Source: Owenia fusiformis (lineage: Eukaryota; Annelida; Polychaeta; Sabellida; Oweniidae). Taken from it: 64,000 nt of DNA. The notes beneath the pieces were generated by a model. The model did no database searches, was not told the DNA's origin, and worked only from the letters and a program-made list of their open reading frames with translations. Each line of letters starts with the position of its first letter. The stretch's first letter is position 1. The stretch lies in the NCBI GenBank assembly GCA_903813345.2, contig CAIIXF020000005.1, forward strand, positions 17,239,375 through 17,303,374. The letters run 5' to 3'. The translations under genes were made by a program, and so were the position numbers. This document shows positions 44,120 through 55,890 of this stretch, piece by piece.

Positions 44120-46079
44120 CAATATACACTCCGTAAACTTTTGAAATTGATAAATAGATTTTGTAAGGTGGTTTCGTAAGCTGAATGGTGTTTTTTTGCT
44201 GAACAACTGGGTCGGTAAACGATGACATCAATGAACTGAGTGAGTCGGGTGAGGGCACAACGCTACAGCGAGTTTGTGTTAAGAACATAAAGACACGTAT
44301 TTTTGATTTGATCTTTTTATTCGATCTAACCTTCAAATTGTTATTTATCTAAAAAAATTAAGATAGTAATATATATCATGCATACTCGTATATATCTAGT
44401 GGTAAACTTTTTAGGACAAGGTTATACTTGTAAAAGGTTTTAAGAAATTTCTAGGTTTTGCTGAAATAAATCAATCATTAATTTTGAAGTTTCAAGATTT
44501 GCCATTTGACATGCTAAGTGATGTTGGAATTTTTTTCACTTGCCACCTTTTTTAGATGGATCACGATGAAAAAGTTTTTACAGTCTCTAAGTTTTAACAG
44601 AGACATGTGTCTCTCGTTTTAAATTCGCGTAGGTATGAGGGTCCCTGAAATCTGGAGTTGGTATTCCGAACTTCAAAAAAGGATATTCACAAGGATGATT
44701 AATTGTCCTCTGGTGTTTTCGGACGTTGTAACCTGAGGGGAAAAGTCTCTCGAACTTCAAAAATGGATCTTAACAAGGATGATATTTGTCCACGCAACTA
44801 GATAATAACATCTGAGTTTCTATATCCAGTCGAGTATGTTGGAGTTTTTTTTAAAAAAGTGTGTTTGGATGTTTTGTCATTTATCTAGTTGTTAGTTTTT
44901 CTGTGATGTGCTGACAATAATAAGTACATAAAATGAAAGAAATTGTTTTCTTTTTATCTTTGTTTACGTAAATAATCATTGTTCTTTTTGACAGCTTCCT
45001 TTATTGAGGTCTCAAGCGTAGTGTAACAACAAGTCATTGTCCTGCAGGTAAAAACAAACAAAAACAAGCACATTTTATTTATTTTATTCTGCGCTCTGTG
45101 TGTTCTACACAGTAAAATCGGGCAAATAAACTGACTTATAAAGAGACACACTCTGTGTTGGAGGAGCTGTTTTAGTGACGAAAACAAAATTGACCATGAA
45201 AAACATATTCAATTAAATAGTCATTTAGATCCTCTTAAGTATGAATTTTAATGAACTTGTATTTAATATTTCATTTGTTTGATTGATTTTGATTTTGTTT
45301 GAATTCTTGCCTTGAAAATCAGTGAAAGTTTCCCAATTTTTTGGCCCTGGTTATGATACTGTTTGTTGAACGTTTCACGTTTCATTTCAGGAACGAACTT
45401 TTGACGTATTTTTAACAATTGATAAGTTAAAAATGTTAAAGAAACAACGTTTTTATCGGTACCTTGAAGAACCATTTTTAACAGTCCTAGCTTTGACATT
45501 CAGTATAATTTCAGTTCACATAACTATTAACGTCAGCTGAAAGTCAGGTCGTTCCACGCCACATCTTCATACAAAAATACATTAACTTCAATTACCGACA
45601 TAAAATACATTCCATGGCAGGACACGTAGTACAGTTTTTATTTTTTGACACCAAGAAGCGCGTATAAAACGAACACATGCCTAAATCCCACGTGCAAGGT
45701 GATATGAAATTTATAACTTGAAAGCATCAAAACAAATGAATACAAGGACACAAATGTGTACAACATGTCCAAACAAACGGGTCATCATGAATGCCAAACA
45801 CTAATCAATTAAAAAGGCAAGATTTAAGGACAAAAATAACAAAGGACCGCTTTAATATTCACCCAGAATGCTCAAAAACTAATCAGTTCGAGATTTTCAT
45901 GCTCAAAGTAGCATCCATGAAAAGGATCTATCACTCCAAGTGTCACTATAAATTAGATATAAAGGAGTGGTATCGATATGAAGAATTGAATTCAACAATG
46001 TTTTTCTCTTAAACCAATCATTGAAAACATTCTGTAAAAAACATGGTATTTTATGTAATGTTGACTGATTGACAACAAT

Positions 46080-46665
46080 TTAATGCCAAATACCTAGATA
46101 TTCACCTTTGACCTTGAGATAACTGTGACCCATAAACATCAACCTTGACCACAGGTCACCTAATCATTTGTCGCCAAAGGTCACAGTAATTTCTAGGGTC
46201 ATGAAATGCAAATAACTAAATTCTAACCTTTGACTTAGAATGGCATTGACCTCACGTCACCTAATCACGGGTCGCCAAGGGACGCAGCAGCCCCTAGGTC
46301 CTTAAACGCTAAATACCTAGATGACATTTGACCTTGACCCATAAACCTTGACCTCAGGTTACCTAGTCATTCGTCGCTAAGGATCACAGCAGCCCCATGG
46401 ACCTTAAATCACCAAATACCCAGATATTGACCTGTGAGCTTTGTCACCAAGGGTCATAAAAGCGCCAAAATGCATCAAATCGTCAAATACCAAGATATTG
46501 ACATTTGACCTTGGAATGACATTGATCCATAACGTTAATCTTAACCTCAGGTCCCTAATCATAGGTCGTCAAGGTCATAGAACAGAGCAAGGGTCTAACC
46601 AAATACCTAGATATTGACTTTTTACCTTCGAATGACCTTTACCCCTGACTTTTTTAGAATGCCCA
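46080..46665. repeat. About 110-bp tandem array rich in AGGTCA half-sites
   Basis: Five to six degenerate units begin CAAATACCTAGATATTGACC and contain TTTGACCTTGA, CCATAAACCTTGACCTCAGG, TCACCTAATCAT and GTCGCCAAGGGTCACAGCAG. Each carries several TGACC(T)/AGGTCA words in both orientations, including TCAAGGTCA (complement of TGACCTTGA) at about 46109 and 46326. It lies 2 kb upstream of the predicted glutamine synthetase promoter. Confidence 0.75.
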
Positions 46666-47167
46666 CTGGCCTACTTAGTATGTCGCCCATCCTTGTCAGA
46701 CCTATTTATTTAAAAAAGTATGGACATGCCTATCTTTTTCAACATTTAGAAAAGTAGATTAAGTTTAAAATTTCCATGAGAGGAGTCCCACTTATAGATT
46801 TTAAGATGTACTCCATTTCAAGATCAAATAATATGAATAGATAAATTATATTTAGTAAAGAGAGCAAGCAATACAAATTTTAAATCAAGGCAAAAATTGT
46901 AGCGTACGAAAATATTTTGAATATGAAAACTGTTCAGAAATTAAACGATGTATTTCTATGTAATTGTTATAAATGTTCATTCTTGTAATATAGTTTGACC
47001 TCAAAATGGCCGACAGGAAGTATTTATCGAATCAAAAAATTTCTACCGCATCTGTATGTACTCAAAAGTCATCGCTGAAAGTTTGAAGATTACATCTGTA
47101 GCGGTTTTGAAAACAACTGTCGGACAGACTGACTGACTAACACCTTGGATGGGGAAGAAACAGCCAA

Positions 47168-47890
47168 CCCTTCTATCACACCAAACTAGTTCTCACAACG
47201 TTCTCGAAAACGGGCCTCAACTGTGTACGAACGGACTGGATGTACTTAAAACCGTTTGGGGTCTATTTTTTTTATTTTTTAAACTTCATCGAACGTACTT
47301 GAACGGGTAGGTCCTCTAGAACTTAGAACATGCTCAAAATTCTATCGTTGTGGTCACGTTCTACAATTAGACGAGCTGGACGTACTACGAACGGAACCGC
47401 GTCGTACTTCAATCCTACTAAGGACGTTTTTACAACGAGTTGAACTGTCTGAGGGCGTATTGAGAACGAGGTAGAACTTATTGCAAACGGGTTTAAAGTA
47501 ACTGATAAAGGACGGATTAAAGACTCATGAACGAGTTAGCAAAAATATAGCTATCACACCAAACAAGTTGCCACTGCGTTCTTCAAACCTGGCTTTAAAC
47601 TGTGTGCGAACGGAATGAACATAGCTGCAAGTTTCTAAGGACTATTTACTTCATGAACGTTCTCAGACGGGAAAGTGATTTTAGAATTTTGAAATGATTC
47701 AAAATTCGATGGCGACCATACCGTTCTGTAATCAGGTCATGATGACCTTCTAGACTAAGGGACGCGTTATACGACGAAGAAGCTAATTATTTTAGACATA
47801 TTTCCCGACCACAGCCAGATTGAGCCCGTTTTACGACGTTTTCGTAGGACTGGCAAGAACGGGTAAGAACTAGTTTGGTCTGATAGGGGG
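47168..47890. mobile_element. Second Harbinger-like family copy, opposite orientation
   Basis: Starts CCCTTCTATCACACCAAACT and ends GTCTGATAGGGGG; the inside matches 10567-11379 as reverse complement, for example CGACCACAGCCAGATTGAGC and TCAAAATTCGATGGCGACCA-type blocks. An internal copy of the end motif (CTATCACACCAAACAAGTTG, about 47550) divides it into two related halves. The flanks show only AA on both sides, not TTA. Confidence 0.75.
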
Positions 47891-48029
47891 AACGAAAAAG
47901 AGCTTCGTACTTCAATCCAACGTATTACGACGTTGTGTAGTCAGGTGCAAATTGCGAACGTGAGTGAATACGGAAAACATCGCACTGAGTTTTGATTACC
48001 GCAATCAGTAAAATAGAGGATTATAAATG

Positions 48030-48546
48030 AATGAATTAACAAAAATAGCTATCACACCCAAACCAGTTGTCACTGCGTTCTTCAAAACGTTGCCGAATTG
48101 GTTTAAAACTGTTTGCGAACTGAATGAACGTAGCTACAACGTTCTACGGTCTGTTTAAGAACTTCATGAACGCCCAGACGGGGAATGTGATTTAGAATTT
48201 TGAATCGATTAAAAATTCGATGGTGACCATACCGTTTTGTAATTAGATCGTGTGAGAACGTACTTCAAACGAGATGACCTACTAGGTAATTGCCGTACTT
48301 CGACACTAGGGACGAGTTTACGACGTTGTGCAACAGGATATCAATTTGCAGTGCGTGTGCATGCCGACATGGTGCGGCCTGAACGAACTGGAAATCTGAG
48401 ACCAAACTGAGATCAAGTATTGGAGACTGTTTATGAACAAAGTGGCTAATAAGTTTTCACGACCACAGCCAGACTTATAGCCCGTTTTACGGCTTTTTCG
48501 TAGGACCGGAAAGAACGGCTGAGAACTAGTTTGCTGTTATAGGGGG
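48030..48546. mobile_element. Third, half-length Harbinger-like copy
   Basis: Starts at the family's internal end motif (TAGCTATCACACCCAAACC) and ends GTTATAGGGGGG followed by TTA. It matches only the second half of the full-length copies, sharing the TCTTCAAAACGTT, CATGAACG and ACCATACCGTT blocks. Confidence 0.65.
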
Positions 48547-49987
48547 GTTATATGAGAAATATTTAAAGGGTTAAATAGGTTTTAAGCAATTCCACGCTTA
48601 AACATTTTATCTCTCTTATCTCTTATATCCCCACTGTAGTTATTCCGATGCTTTTATGAAAAAATCCTTGAGGTTAAAAACTTCTCTCTGGAATAGATGT
48701 CGCGGCAAACATCATCCCAGTTACCTTCCCTTAAGCGTTGGAAGATATCCTTGAACTCTGGCGCCCCCGCATGGTATATGAACAAATTATCATATAAGTC
48801 GGGTTTAGTTCAAATATCAAAGCATTACGTCAATTTTAGTAGTTTAATTCGATGAAAACTAAAAAATATCGAAATCGACACTTCCCGTCCGCCATCTTTG
48901 ATGCGACGGTGACGGCCGTTACCTTCGCTTGATAGCAGTGGCATTGGTGCATCAAGAAACCGTTAAAATCAATTTATGTGCACGTTTTAATCAGCACTGA
49001 TTGCCAAGTTGTCTTATGGAGTTCAGTTTATTTATAGATGTCATTTCAAATGCAACAGTATAATTTACAAAGAGGAGGGAAAACACCAGAGCGGGATGCA
49101 AACAAAATTACGTCTCTTGCTTACCACCATCGTTTGTTTGAATTTCGACGGCTAGTTTCCAAATACCATACGTCGTTTTGATGTATCAATCGATGTTAGC
49201 ATATTCCTTACACATTTCTTTTTCTTGATATGAATTAAATAAAAAGCTATGATGTTGATTAACACGGCATATATAAACTTAATATCGTACGAAGCGTTTT
49301 AGGAAATTTTGAAATCGCCATTGAATGAGGTCATTTGTCTGTCGATTTTTTGACCAATCAGCGACGATGTCTTCTCAATACACATTTACATTAAAGATGT
49401 ATGTAATCTCTGATTACTCTGAACCTTGGGGCTTTCCCCCCTCTAAGTTTTACAGACATCGTACAGCCATTTTCCAATTGGGAAACATTGAAATCGAAGA
49501 TTTTCGATACATTACCGCATATACCACGTGATAGTCCCATATGTCCCCTTTCATATTTCAACATCCCCCCCAAAAAAATATTGCATTGATCACCCATTGA
49601 GCTAAAAAGATATGACCACCTTTTCCGCCATCTATCCGACTATTAAAACAATTTCCAATAGAATTACTAACTCAAGATCACCTTCACAAAAGGTCAAATA
49701 TTTGAAGTGAACCGAATCATTTCGTCATACTTTTTGTAAAACGATATACACAAAAAGATAAACAAATTTATAAAGTTTACATTTTCACATTTTTTAGTGA
49801 TTGCGCGCTGATAAATTTTGATTTCAATCAATCATCATCCCGATCTTAACTATATAGATGTTTTGTTTCTACCTTTATAACAGGTTCCGATCTGAGTTCT
49901 AAAAAGTTTATTTATAGATATCATTTCGAATGCAACAAGAAATTATACTAATATATTTTTGCAAAGATGTCACTTCAGGTGTAAATA

Positions 49988-50034
49988 CACGAGGGGAAAG
50001 AGTACCCGTGTATATACAACCTACCGCCGAGCAA
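49988..50034 (+). repeat. 47-bp inverted repeat, left copy
   Basis: Begins CACGAGGGGAAAGAGTACCC and ends CTACCGCCGAGCAA. The perfect reverse complement is at 52048-52094. Direct matches CAGGTTCCGAT and GTTCTAAAAA lie outside the left copy (about 49881) and outside the right copy (about 52119), so the 2-kb segment may be a mobile or duplicated unit. Confidence 0.75.
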
Positions 50035-50623
50035 GACACGCACATACCGCCGAGCAAATGTTTGATAATGTCATCTCTTAGGAAAATGGACAATAAAGGA
50101 AATATAATGTCACTAACAATTCCTTTGGATGGTTAGAGTTGTTACTAAGATGTTCTAGCAGGCGCAATTGGCCTAGAATTATAGTTGAAATATATTTTTA
50201 TGTCCAAATTAAGAGATAAGGTAAACGTATAATGGTTTTCGATTTGTTTTTCTAATTCATACTCGCTTTAATTGATAATGAGCCATACATAAGACATACT
50301 TGGGTCGGTAAATGGATGTACATATGCACAATATATTAAGTGTCAAAATATTAGGTCAAAATAGCACTTTTGAACAGCAAACTTTGTCCTAAAAGATCCG
50401 AGGTTATCGGACATCAGACCCGATGTGATCGACGAGTAATATTATAAAGATCCGAAAATATCTTGAGTAAAGGATCTCAGAATCCGAACATTACTTGAGT
50501 AAAATCTGTTGAGATCCGATTATATCGTCGAGTTTATGACGTGCTGATGAAAAAATAATAAACATACAATCTGCATCATTTGTGAATCATTTTGTTGTGA
50601 ACAATAAATGAAACTGAAAAAAT

Positions 50624-50851
50624 ATGGCTATCACCAGTTACCACTGCACATCGAAACATTGTATTTCAGGTCCTCGGTACAAATGCTTCCACTGTAGTTG
50701 TAAATCACACGAGATGGATGACTTTGTGGTCCACTTCAGTCAGCACCATCCATTACTGAGTATTAAAGTTAATGTGCCTGAGTTAAATGGCAAAAAATGG
50801 ATTTACAATGTTTTTGACTATGGTAAATTGTATTATCAAAGAAAGATCACG
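50624..50851 (+). CDS. Possible exon of a Cys/His-rich (zinc-finger-like) protein, unidentified
   Basis: A 76-codon open stretch from ATG to a candidate donor (ATCACG followed by GTAATT). It contains YKCFHCSCKSHEMDDFVVHF then SQHHP, with spacing Cys-x2-Cys, then two His (VVHFSQHH), which looks like one C2H2 or related zinc-binding knuckle. Two more Cys (YHCTSKHC) lie upstream. I do not recognise the family. The frame lies within the 2-kb segment bounded by the 47-bp inverted repeats, so it may be part of a mobile element. No downstream exon was found. Confidence 0.35.
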
Positions 50852-51049
50852 GTAATTTTCGTTTCGAGGATATGAAGCTTGTGAAGCTTGGGATTCTTCA
50901 AGTTGTGTTCTTTGAGTAGAATGGCGCTTGCAATGCAGAATTAAATGTTTTTGGGTTGCACTCTTACCATAGACACATAGGAAATTATGGTGATTCAAGT
51001 GTAAGCATGAATTCAATGCCAGGAGTATATGATAAATAAATACAGAATA

Positions 51050-51580
51050 TCACATCATTTTGAGTGATATCATTTTTATCGCCGAGTTGATATCAAATAT
51101 CAACACGAGTGAGCGAAGCGAATGAGTGTTGATATTTGATATCTACGAGGCGATAAAATGATATCACGAGAAATTATGTGATATTGGGTTTATCCCATGA
51201 TTACGATCACCTTGTGATATAGTTCGTCATAAATACAATTTTTTAATCGTTATTTAGCAGCCTTCTAATCAAATTATATACACAATCGTAATTTAATACA
51301 CCAATGAAACTTAAAGAGAATAAATTAACGGACCTATTTTCTCAAAAGAGAATAAATTATCTGACCTAATTTCCAACAATATTGTGGCGCGAAATGCAAA
51401 TGTGATATCACACGGATATGCGTGAGATAAACGATATCACACGCATATGAGTTTGATAAACGATTTTCTGGAAAATATCACACGAATTTCAATGATATCA
51501 GAAATATCAATAGCTGTTATTGTACAGATAACACATTAATCGTGGGATAAAAAGGAATATTTGTGATATCGTCATGATAT
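51050..51580. repeat. Palindromic ATATCA-rich element
   Basis: ATATCATTTTTATCGCC at about 51070 and GGCGATAAAATGATATCAC at about 51152 are inverted. Between them TTGATATCAAATATCAACAC is mirrored by GTGTTGATATTTGATATC around GAGCGAAGCGAATGAG. Further ATATCAC words and GGGATAAA/TTTATCCC pairs extend to about 51550. Confidence 0.65.
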
Positions 51581-52047
51581 TATATGCTCATTCGAAAGCT
51601 TACTCACTACCTCATCGGGTTCTACTCATGGTATAGTCGGAATAGCTCGGTGGTAGCTTCGGGTCCTATATAATCGTACTCGTGACATAATCGGGTCTTT
51701 CATTTTCAACTTTCACCGGTGATTTCAATGATATGCAACGTATGGCAGTGAAATAAATATGATACATTTACACCTATTGTATCTTTGAATCGAATGAAGT
51801 AAAGACAGCCATGGTTGTTACTTATTCAAGATGTAAATCATCATTCAAATATTTAAAAGTTGAATTTAGCGATTGGATAGTAAACATTGCGCTAAGTACT
51901 CATTATTTTGCAAACATGAGTGCCTGGAACAATAACTTTATCAGTTACACACAATTCTGTGTTTTATCTGTTTCTCATATTGAGAAATTCAAGATATAAA
52001 CAAAAGTTTATAACTCACCCCCTACATTTTCAGACATCTTCGGGTCT

Positions 52048-52094
52048 TTGCTCGGCGGTAGGTTGTATATACACGGGTACTCTTTCCCCTCGTG
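52048..52094 (-). repeat. 47-bp inverted repeat, right copy
   Basis: Perfect reverse complement of 49988-50034. Both copies can be read as TRGERVPVYIQPTAEQ-like peptide in one frame, but with no sign of a larger gene. Confidence 0.75.
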
Positions 52095-52979
52095 AAATAG
52101 ATCTTCTTTTAAGTTTTCAGGTTCCGATTTTGGTTCTAAAAATAAGGCAAGAATCAAAAGAAAGAAAGAGAGAAAACTCAACAGATGGCGTTGAACTGAA
52201 CGAAAAAATCTAAATTCAGAATTGGGATAATGGAGATTGAAATTTAATCAGTGCAATTGATTTTTTCACCCTTGGTAAAAACTGTAATATTTGACTTCTC
52301 ATACTGCCCCTCACTTTGATTTCGAGTGAAAATTGTTCACAATTTTGTGAATTCATGGCGGGAAAAGGTGAGATCTTTTGATTTTAATATCGATCTTTTC
52401 AAAAGCAATTGCAAGTACTAATGAAAAGGGGAAGAGAATTAAATATGGGGTCACATATTCGAGAGCGAATTTTTCAAAATAAATTCAAATATTTCTGTGC
52501 TTCCCAATTGGAAAACATGGGAACATCATTTTGAGGAACAACTCCAACGTGGATTTATTGTTCTCGTCTTGCTTTGTTCGGTCTTAAAACTAATTTAGAT
52601 TTCATTCAATTATTATTGAGCCTGACCATTTTGATTAAAAAAGAATCTAAACACAGGATCAGGGACAGGGTGTATATTTTTTGTACGCCAGCGTACGTAA
52701 TGTTAATGTGCTCACAAAAGTCTCATGAATGAATGATTTAATTAATTCTCTTTTTACGGTTAAATTGTGTTTATGCACGGGAAGACATTCGTAAACAAAA
52801 TTAATGATTTTTTGGGATGAGGTCACATTTTAATTGGTTGTTTATTGCGGTTCGCCATCTATAGATGTTTTATTTTTCTCCATTTCAAACATTGAGCACG
52901 GAATCCAACCACGAGCGTCTTTTATATCATGTCCGTAACAGGACAAGTAGCCAGCTTGAATGAAAGTCCATATTGCATA

Positions 52980-53186
52980 CAGGGTGTTTCATATGTATGC
53001 ACCCCCTCTAAAATTGCCACCCTATCATGCTATATATCATTTTGTTCCTCATAGAAAGTTACATACGATTGCAAAGTTTCAAAATCTAGGGCTGTCCTTG
53101 AAAACAGATACAATGTATCAAAGTATGGAGATGGCGATGCTACATGTATGCGTTTAGAGGGGGTGCAATACATATGGAACACCCTG
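52980..53186. mobile_element. 207-bp CAGGGTG-ended MITE with TA duplication
   Basis: Left end CAGGGTGTTTCATATGTATG, right end complement CAGGGTGTTCCATATGTATT, continuing inward as CACCCCCTCTAAA. TA lies on both sides (52978-52979, 53187-53188). Non-coding, Tc1/mariner-type by its target duplication. Confidence 0.82.
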
Positions 53187-54989
53187 TATATTCACTTAAA
53201 TTAAAGTGGCATTGGAAATGCCGTGGATATGATGTAAATCTTTTCATGAATCCTTAAAATAAATAGTATTTATGATTGGAAATGAAAGACAATGTACTGA
53301 GTAAAGTGGGTATGATCTTATACACATGCAACTTAAACCGACTATATTGTATTTTTATTTGTCAGTTTTCATGGAATTTTGAGTACCATTTTATAGTATA
53401 GTTCAATTAGATCCGGTTTTAAATGATTACTTTATCAGTTGATGTAGTTTATTGGTGTTTAGTGGTTCTCTCCTTCTACATTGCATTTCTATGATTGATA
53501 AATTGCTCGATCATCTGGCTTTTTACTTTTCAGTCAATGCCTAGATTGGCTTCCAGTCTTGATTTCTTATCGTTGATTCCTCATATTAGTATATTACTAC
53601 TCAGATGGGCAGTCACTCCAAAACATGACGTCACGACATATCACTTCGCATCTGTGATTAAAAAATCTCGACAATAAAAAAAATTCCCATTTTCATCAGA
53701 ACTTGAATAGATTTACTGATCCTGTAAAACTAGATAATGTTTGCACTTATACTTGGCAGAAACTTACAGAACAACTTGTTTTTTAAACATAGGTTAAATT
53801 CTTGCGTAAACGTCACAATAAGGAATATTTGAATGCCGCCAGGTGGCAGGTAAAGCCAATACCTTATTTCCCACATTATCCTCTCGAAGTATTGAAAATA
53901 AGTAAATCGAATGCAAATATGTACCAACCTCGAGCTCCATATTTGCACTACTTTATATTAATATGTTTCTTAATAATTGCTTTACACATAAACTGCAAAT
54001 ATGTGAGAAAACGTATAAGCATCTCTGAAGAACAATTTTCAAATTGTCCAGAGCGTTCTTGAAAAGATGTATTTATTCAAGTTTGTACAAAAGCCAGAAG
54101 GAGAAAAAGTAACTATCTATTGCATCCTTCTGAACTTCAACTGTATAAATCATTGATAAATGGAAAATTACATCCTAGATATTTGACTGTATTCCAAGTT
54201 CTCCTCTGTGCTATCGTTTGCCTTGAAAATTACATGTACTGGTGACAAGAAAACTTTTCGATGTGTTTCTTCATGATTTATTAGATTGCAGAAAGATTTT
54301 GATTCTCTTGAAAAAAATTTATGTTTGTTATAGAAAATTGTCCAAAGAATGCCACAATAATCAATTATTTTTGCAAGAATGTGAACGATAACAAATAACT
54401 TCTCAAGGATTTCAAACAATACACAGACCTCTTTATTCTTTTCATGTTTCAAGCGAGGTTTCACTAAGAGTCACTTTTTGGACGAGATTTTACCCGGTGA
54501 GTGTACGCTCTACACTGAAAGAGGTCGTACCTTCTAGGCAACAAAACGAGTACATTTTAATCAATCATACTCTGAATGGTACAAACTGACCATATCTTAA
54601 AGGAAACCATTTAAAACAATTTAGATTTACTTAAAGATCAAGTATAATGGACGACATTAGAAAAACACAAAATACCCAGACGACAGACATAGTTTTCCAA
54701 AGGTTGGCGCTGGGCTTTGGGGTATACTCACACACGTCGAAACTCAGGGCGAGAACTCAGGCCATACAATTGTCAATTAATATCCCCCCTTCTCGCATTC
54801 ATCAACTGGAATATTACCAGAAGTCTTAATAAATCTTGCGCACATTTTAAATGGTGATTTAAGCGACAAGACATGAATATGGTTTGACGACAATTCTAAC
54901 ACATCAAAGCTCAAGGAAGATAAATTACACAGACCCGCTGATGGATATAAAATATCAATTGTGGCCTTTTATTCTCGCTCTTAAAACTA

Positions 54990-55410
54990 AATTACAACCA
55001 ATTTTAGAAATTGGAGACTAAGGTGGTTACCATATGGTACATGTGGTTGTGGAGACAAGGGAACCTGGTAATTTGGAGACTCCGAAGATTCATTGCTAGT
55101 ACAAGATGCCACAGGTGACACGGGACCACCTTGTGTAATCTCATTTTCCGATGAATCATCATTTTTATCACCAGTAGCAGCATTGTGCCTTATATGTCAC
55201 AGGACTGATGGGGTTAATTGGCACACAGCGATTTCCAGATTTCCACTAATACAAAAAGTTGTATCTATTCGTTGATCTAGTTCATTGGGTGCTGAGGGGA
55301 CAAAGTCTTTAACCTATATATTTCACAAGAAATTTGGTAACGTCGTCATTTTCAGTGGATGTGACAACAATAGCTATTTGCGCTATTATGGGACGTTACT
55401 CATAGACATT
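54990..55410 (-). pseudogene. Coding-like debris on the minus strand, unidentified
   Basis: On the minus strand one frame reads KDFVPSAPNELDQRIDTTFC and on to a TGA, then continues in frame through ENEITQGGPVSPVASCTSNE, SSESPNYQVPLSPQPHVPYG and NHLSLQF to TAG. AATAAA follows the TAG within about 20 bases. A second frame upstream reads IAIVVTSTENDDVTKFLVKY. Ser/Pro/Glu-rich composition and a nearby poly(A) hexamer look like the end of a real protein, but the internal stop and frame change suggest decay. No family recognised. Confidence 0.3.
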
Positions 55411-55704
55411 TCATGTTTTAGGAAACTGAATAAAGCTTTATTTAAGTATATATTCTAAGAATCAGGAACACGGTTTTGTTTATATTTATACAGTTACTAA
55501 TCGTCAATCTAAGATTCTCCCCGACCAATAAACGGCTTTTCAATGATACACTTTCTAAGTACTGTAAAACCACAGTGCGCGGCGGTAGCGTGAAGCTAGG
55601 TGCAAACTGTGACCAAAATGCCGGAAGCAAGCCTAGCGTTTGTTATTGGAAAATAAAATGACTCAGAGAATAATCAAACGGGAAATTGGTTGGTTAAGTG
55701 ATGA

Positions 55705-55890
55705 TATAAAATGACAGGATAAGTAGAATGGGCCATCGAGGGATTTGGAATTCAAAGAGAGATTACAAAACCAAAAAAGATTACCCTAAATTAGTTCAAA
55801 CTTTGGTTTGCTAAAACAATTTAAGAAGAAACACAAGGAGCGAGGGGCAGACAGATACCAGTACTGTCCAAATACACGGAAGGCATTGTC
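55705..55890 (+). promoter_or_regulatory. Candidate TATA box and leader of the astacin gene
   Basis: TATAAAAT at 55705-55712 lies 186 bases before the ATG. A CA at about 55734-55735, 30 bases downstream, could be the start site but does not match the initiator consensus well. Inference from spacing only. Confidence 0.35.

Larger units (their letters stand above)
44120..55700. other. Gene-poor stretch between glutamine synthetase and the astacin gene
   Basis: I found no complete gene. Itemised contents: the 46.1-46.7 kb response-element-like array, two Harbinger-like copies, the 48.79-48.94 kb match to the foldback spacer, inverted repeats at 49988/52048, a small Cys/His-rich frame at 50624, palindromic ATATCA-rich DNA at 51.05-51.58 kb, a CAGGGTG element at 52980-53186, and coding-like debris at about 54.99-55.4 kb. 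The short frames at 45791, 53802 and 54647 show no recognisable domain. Confidence 0.5.

Noticed and set aside
53802-54062. 86-codon plus-strand frame with a predicted membrane segment
   Set aside because: No recognisable family, no signal peptide at the start, and no neighbouring exon; could not be distinguished from chance.
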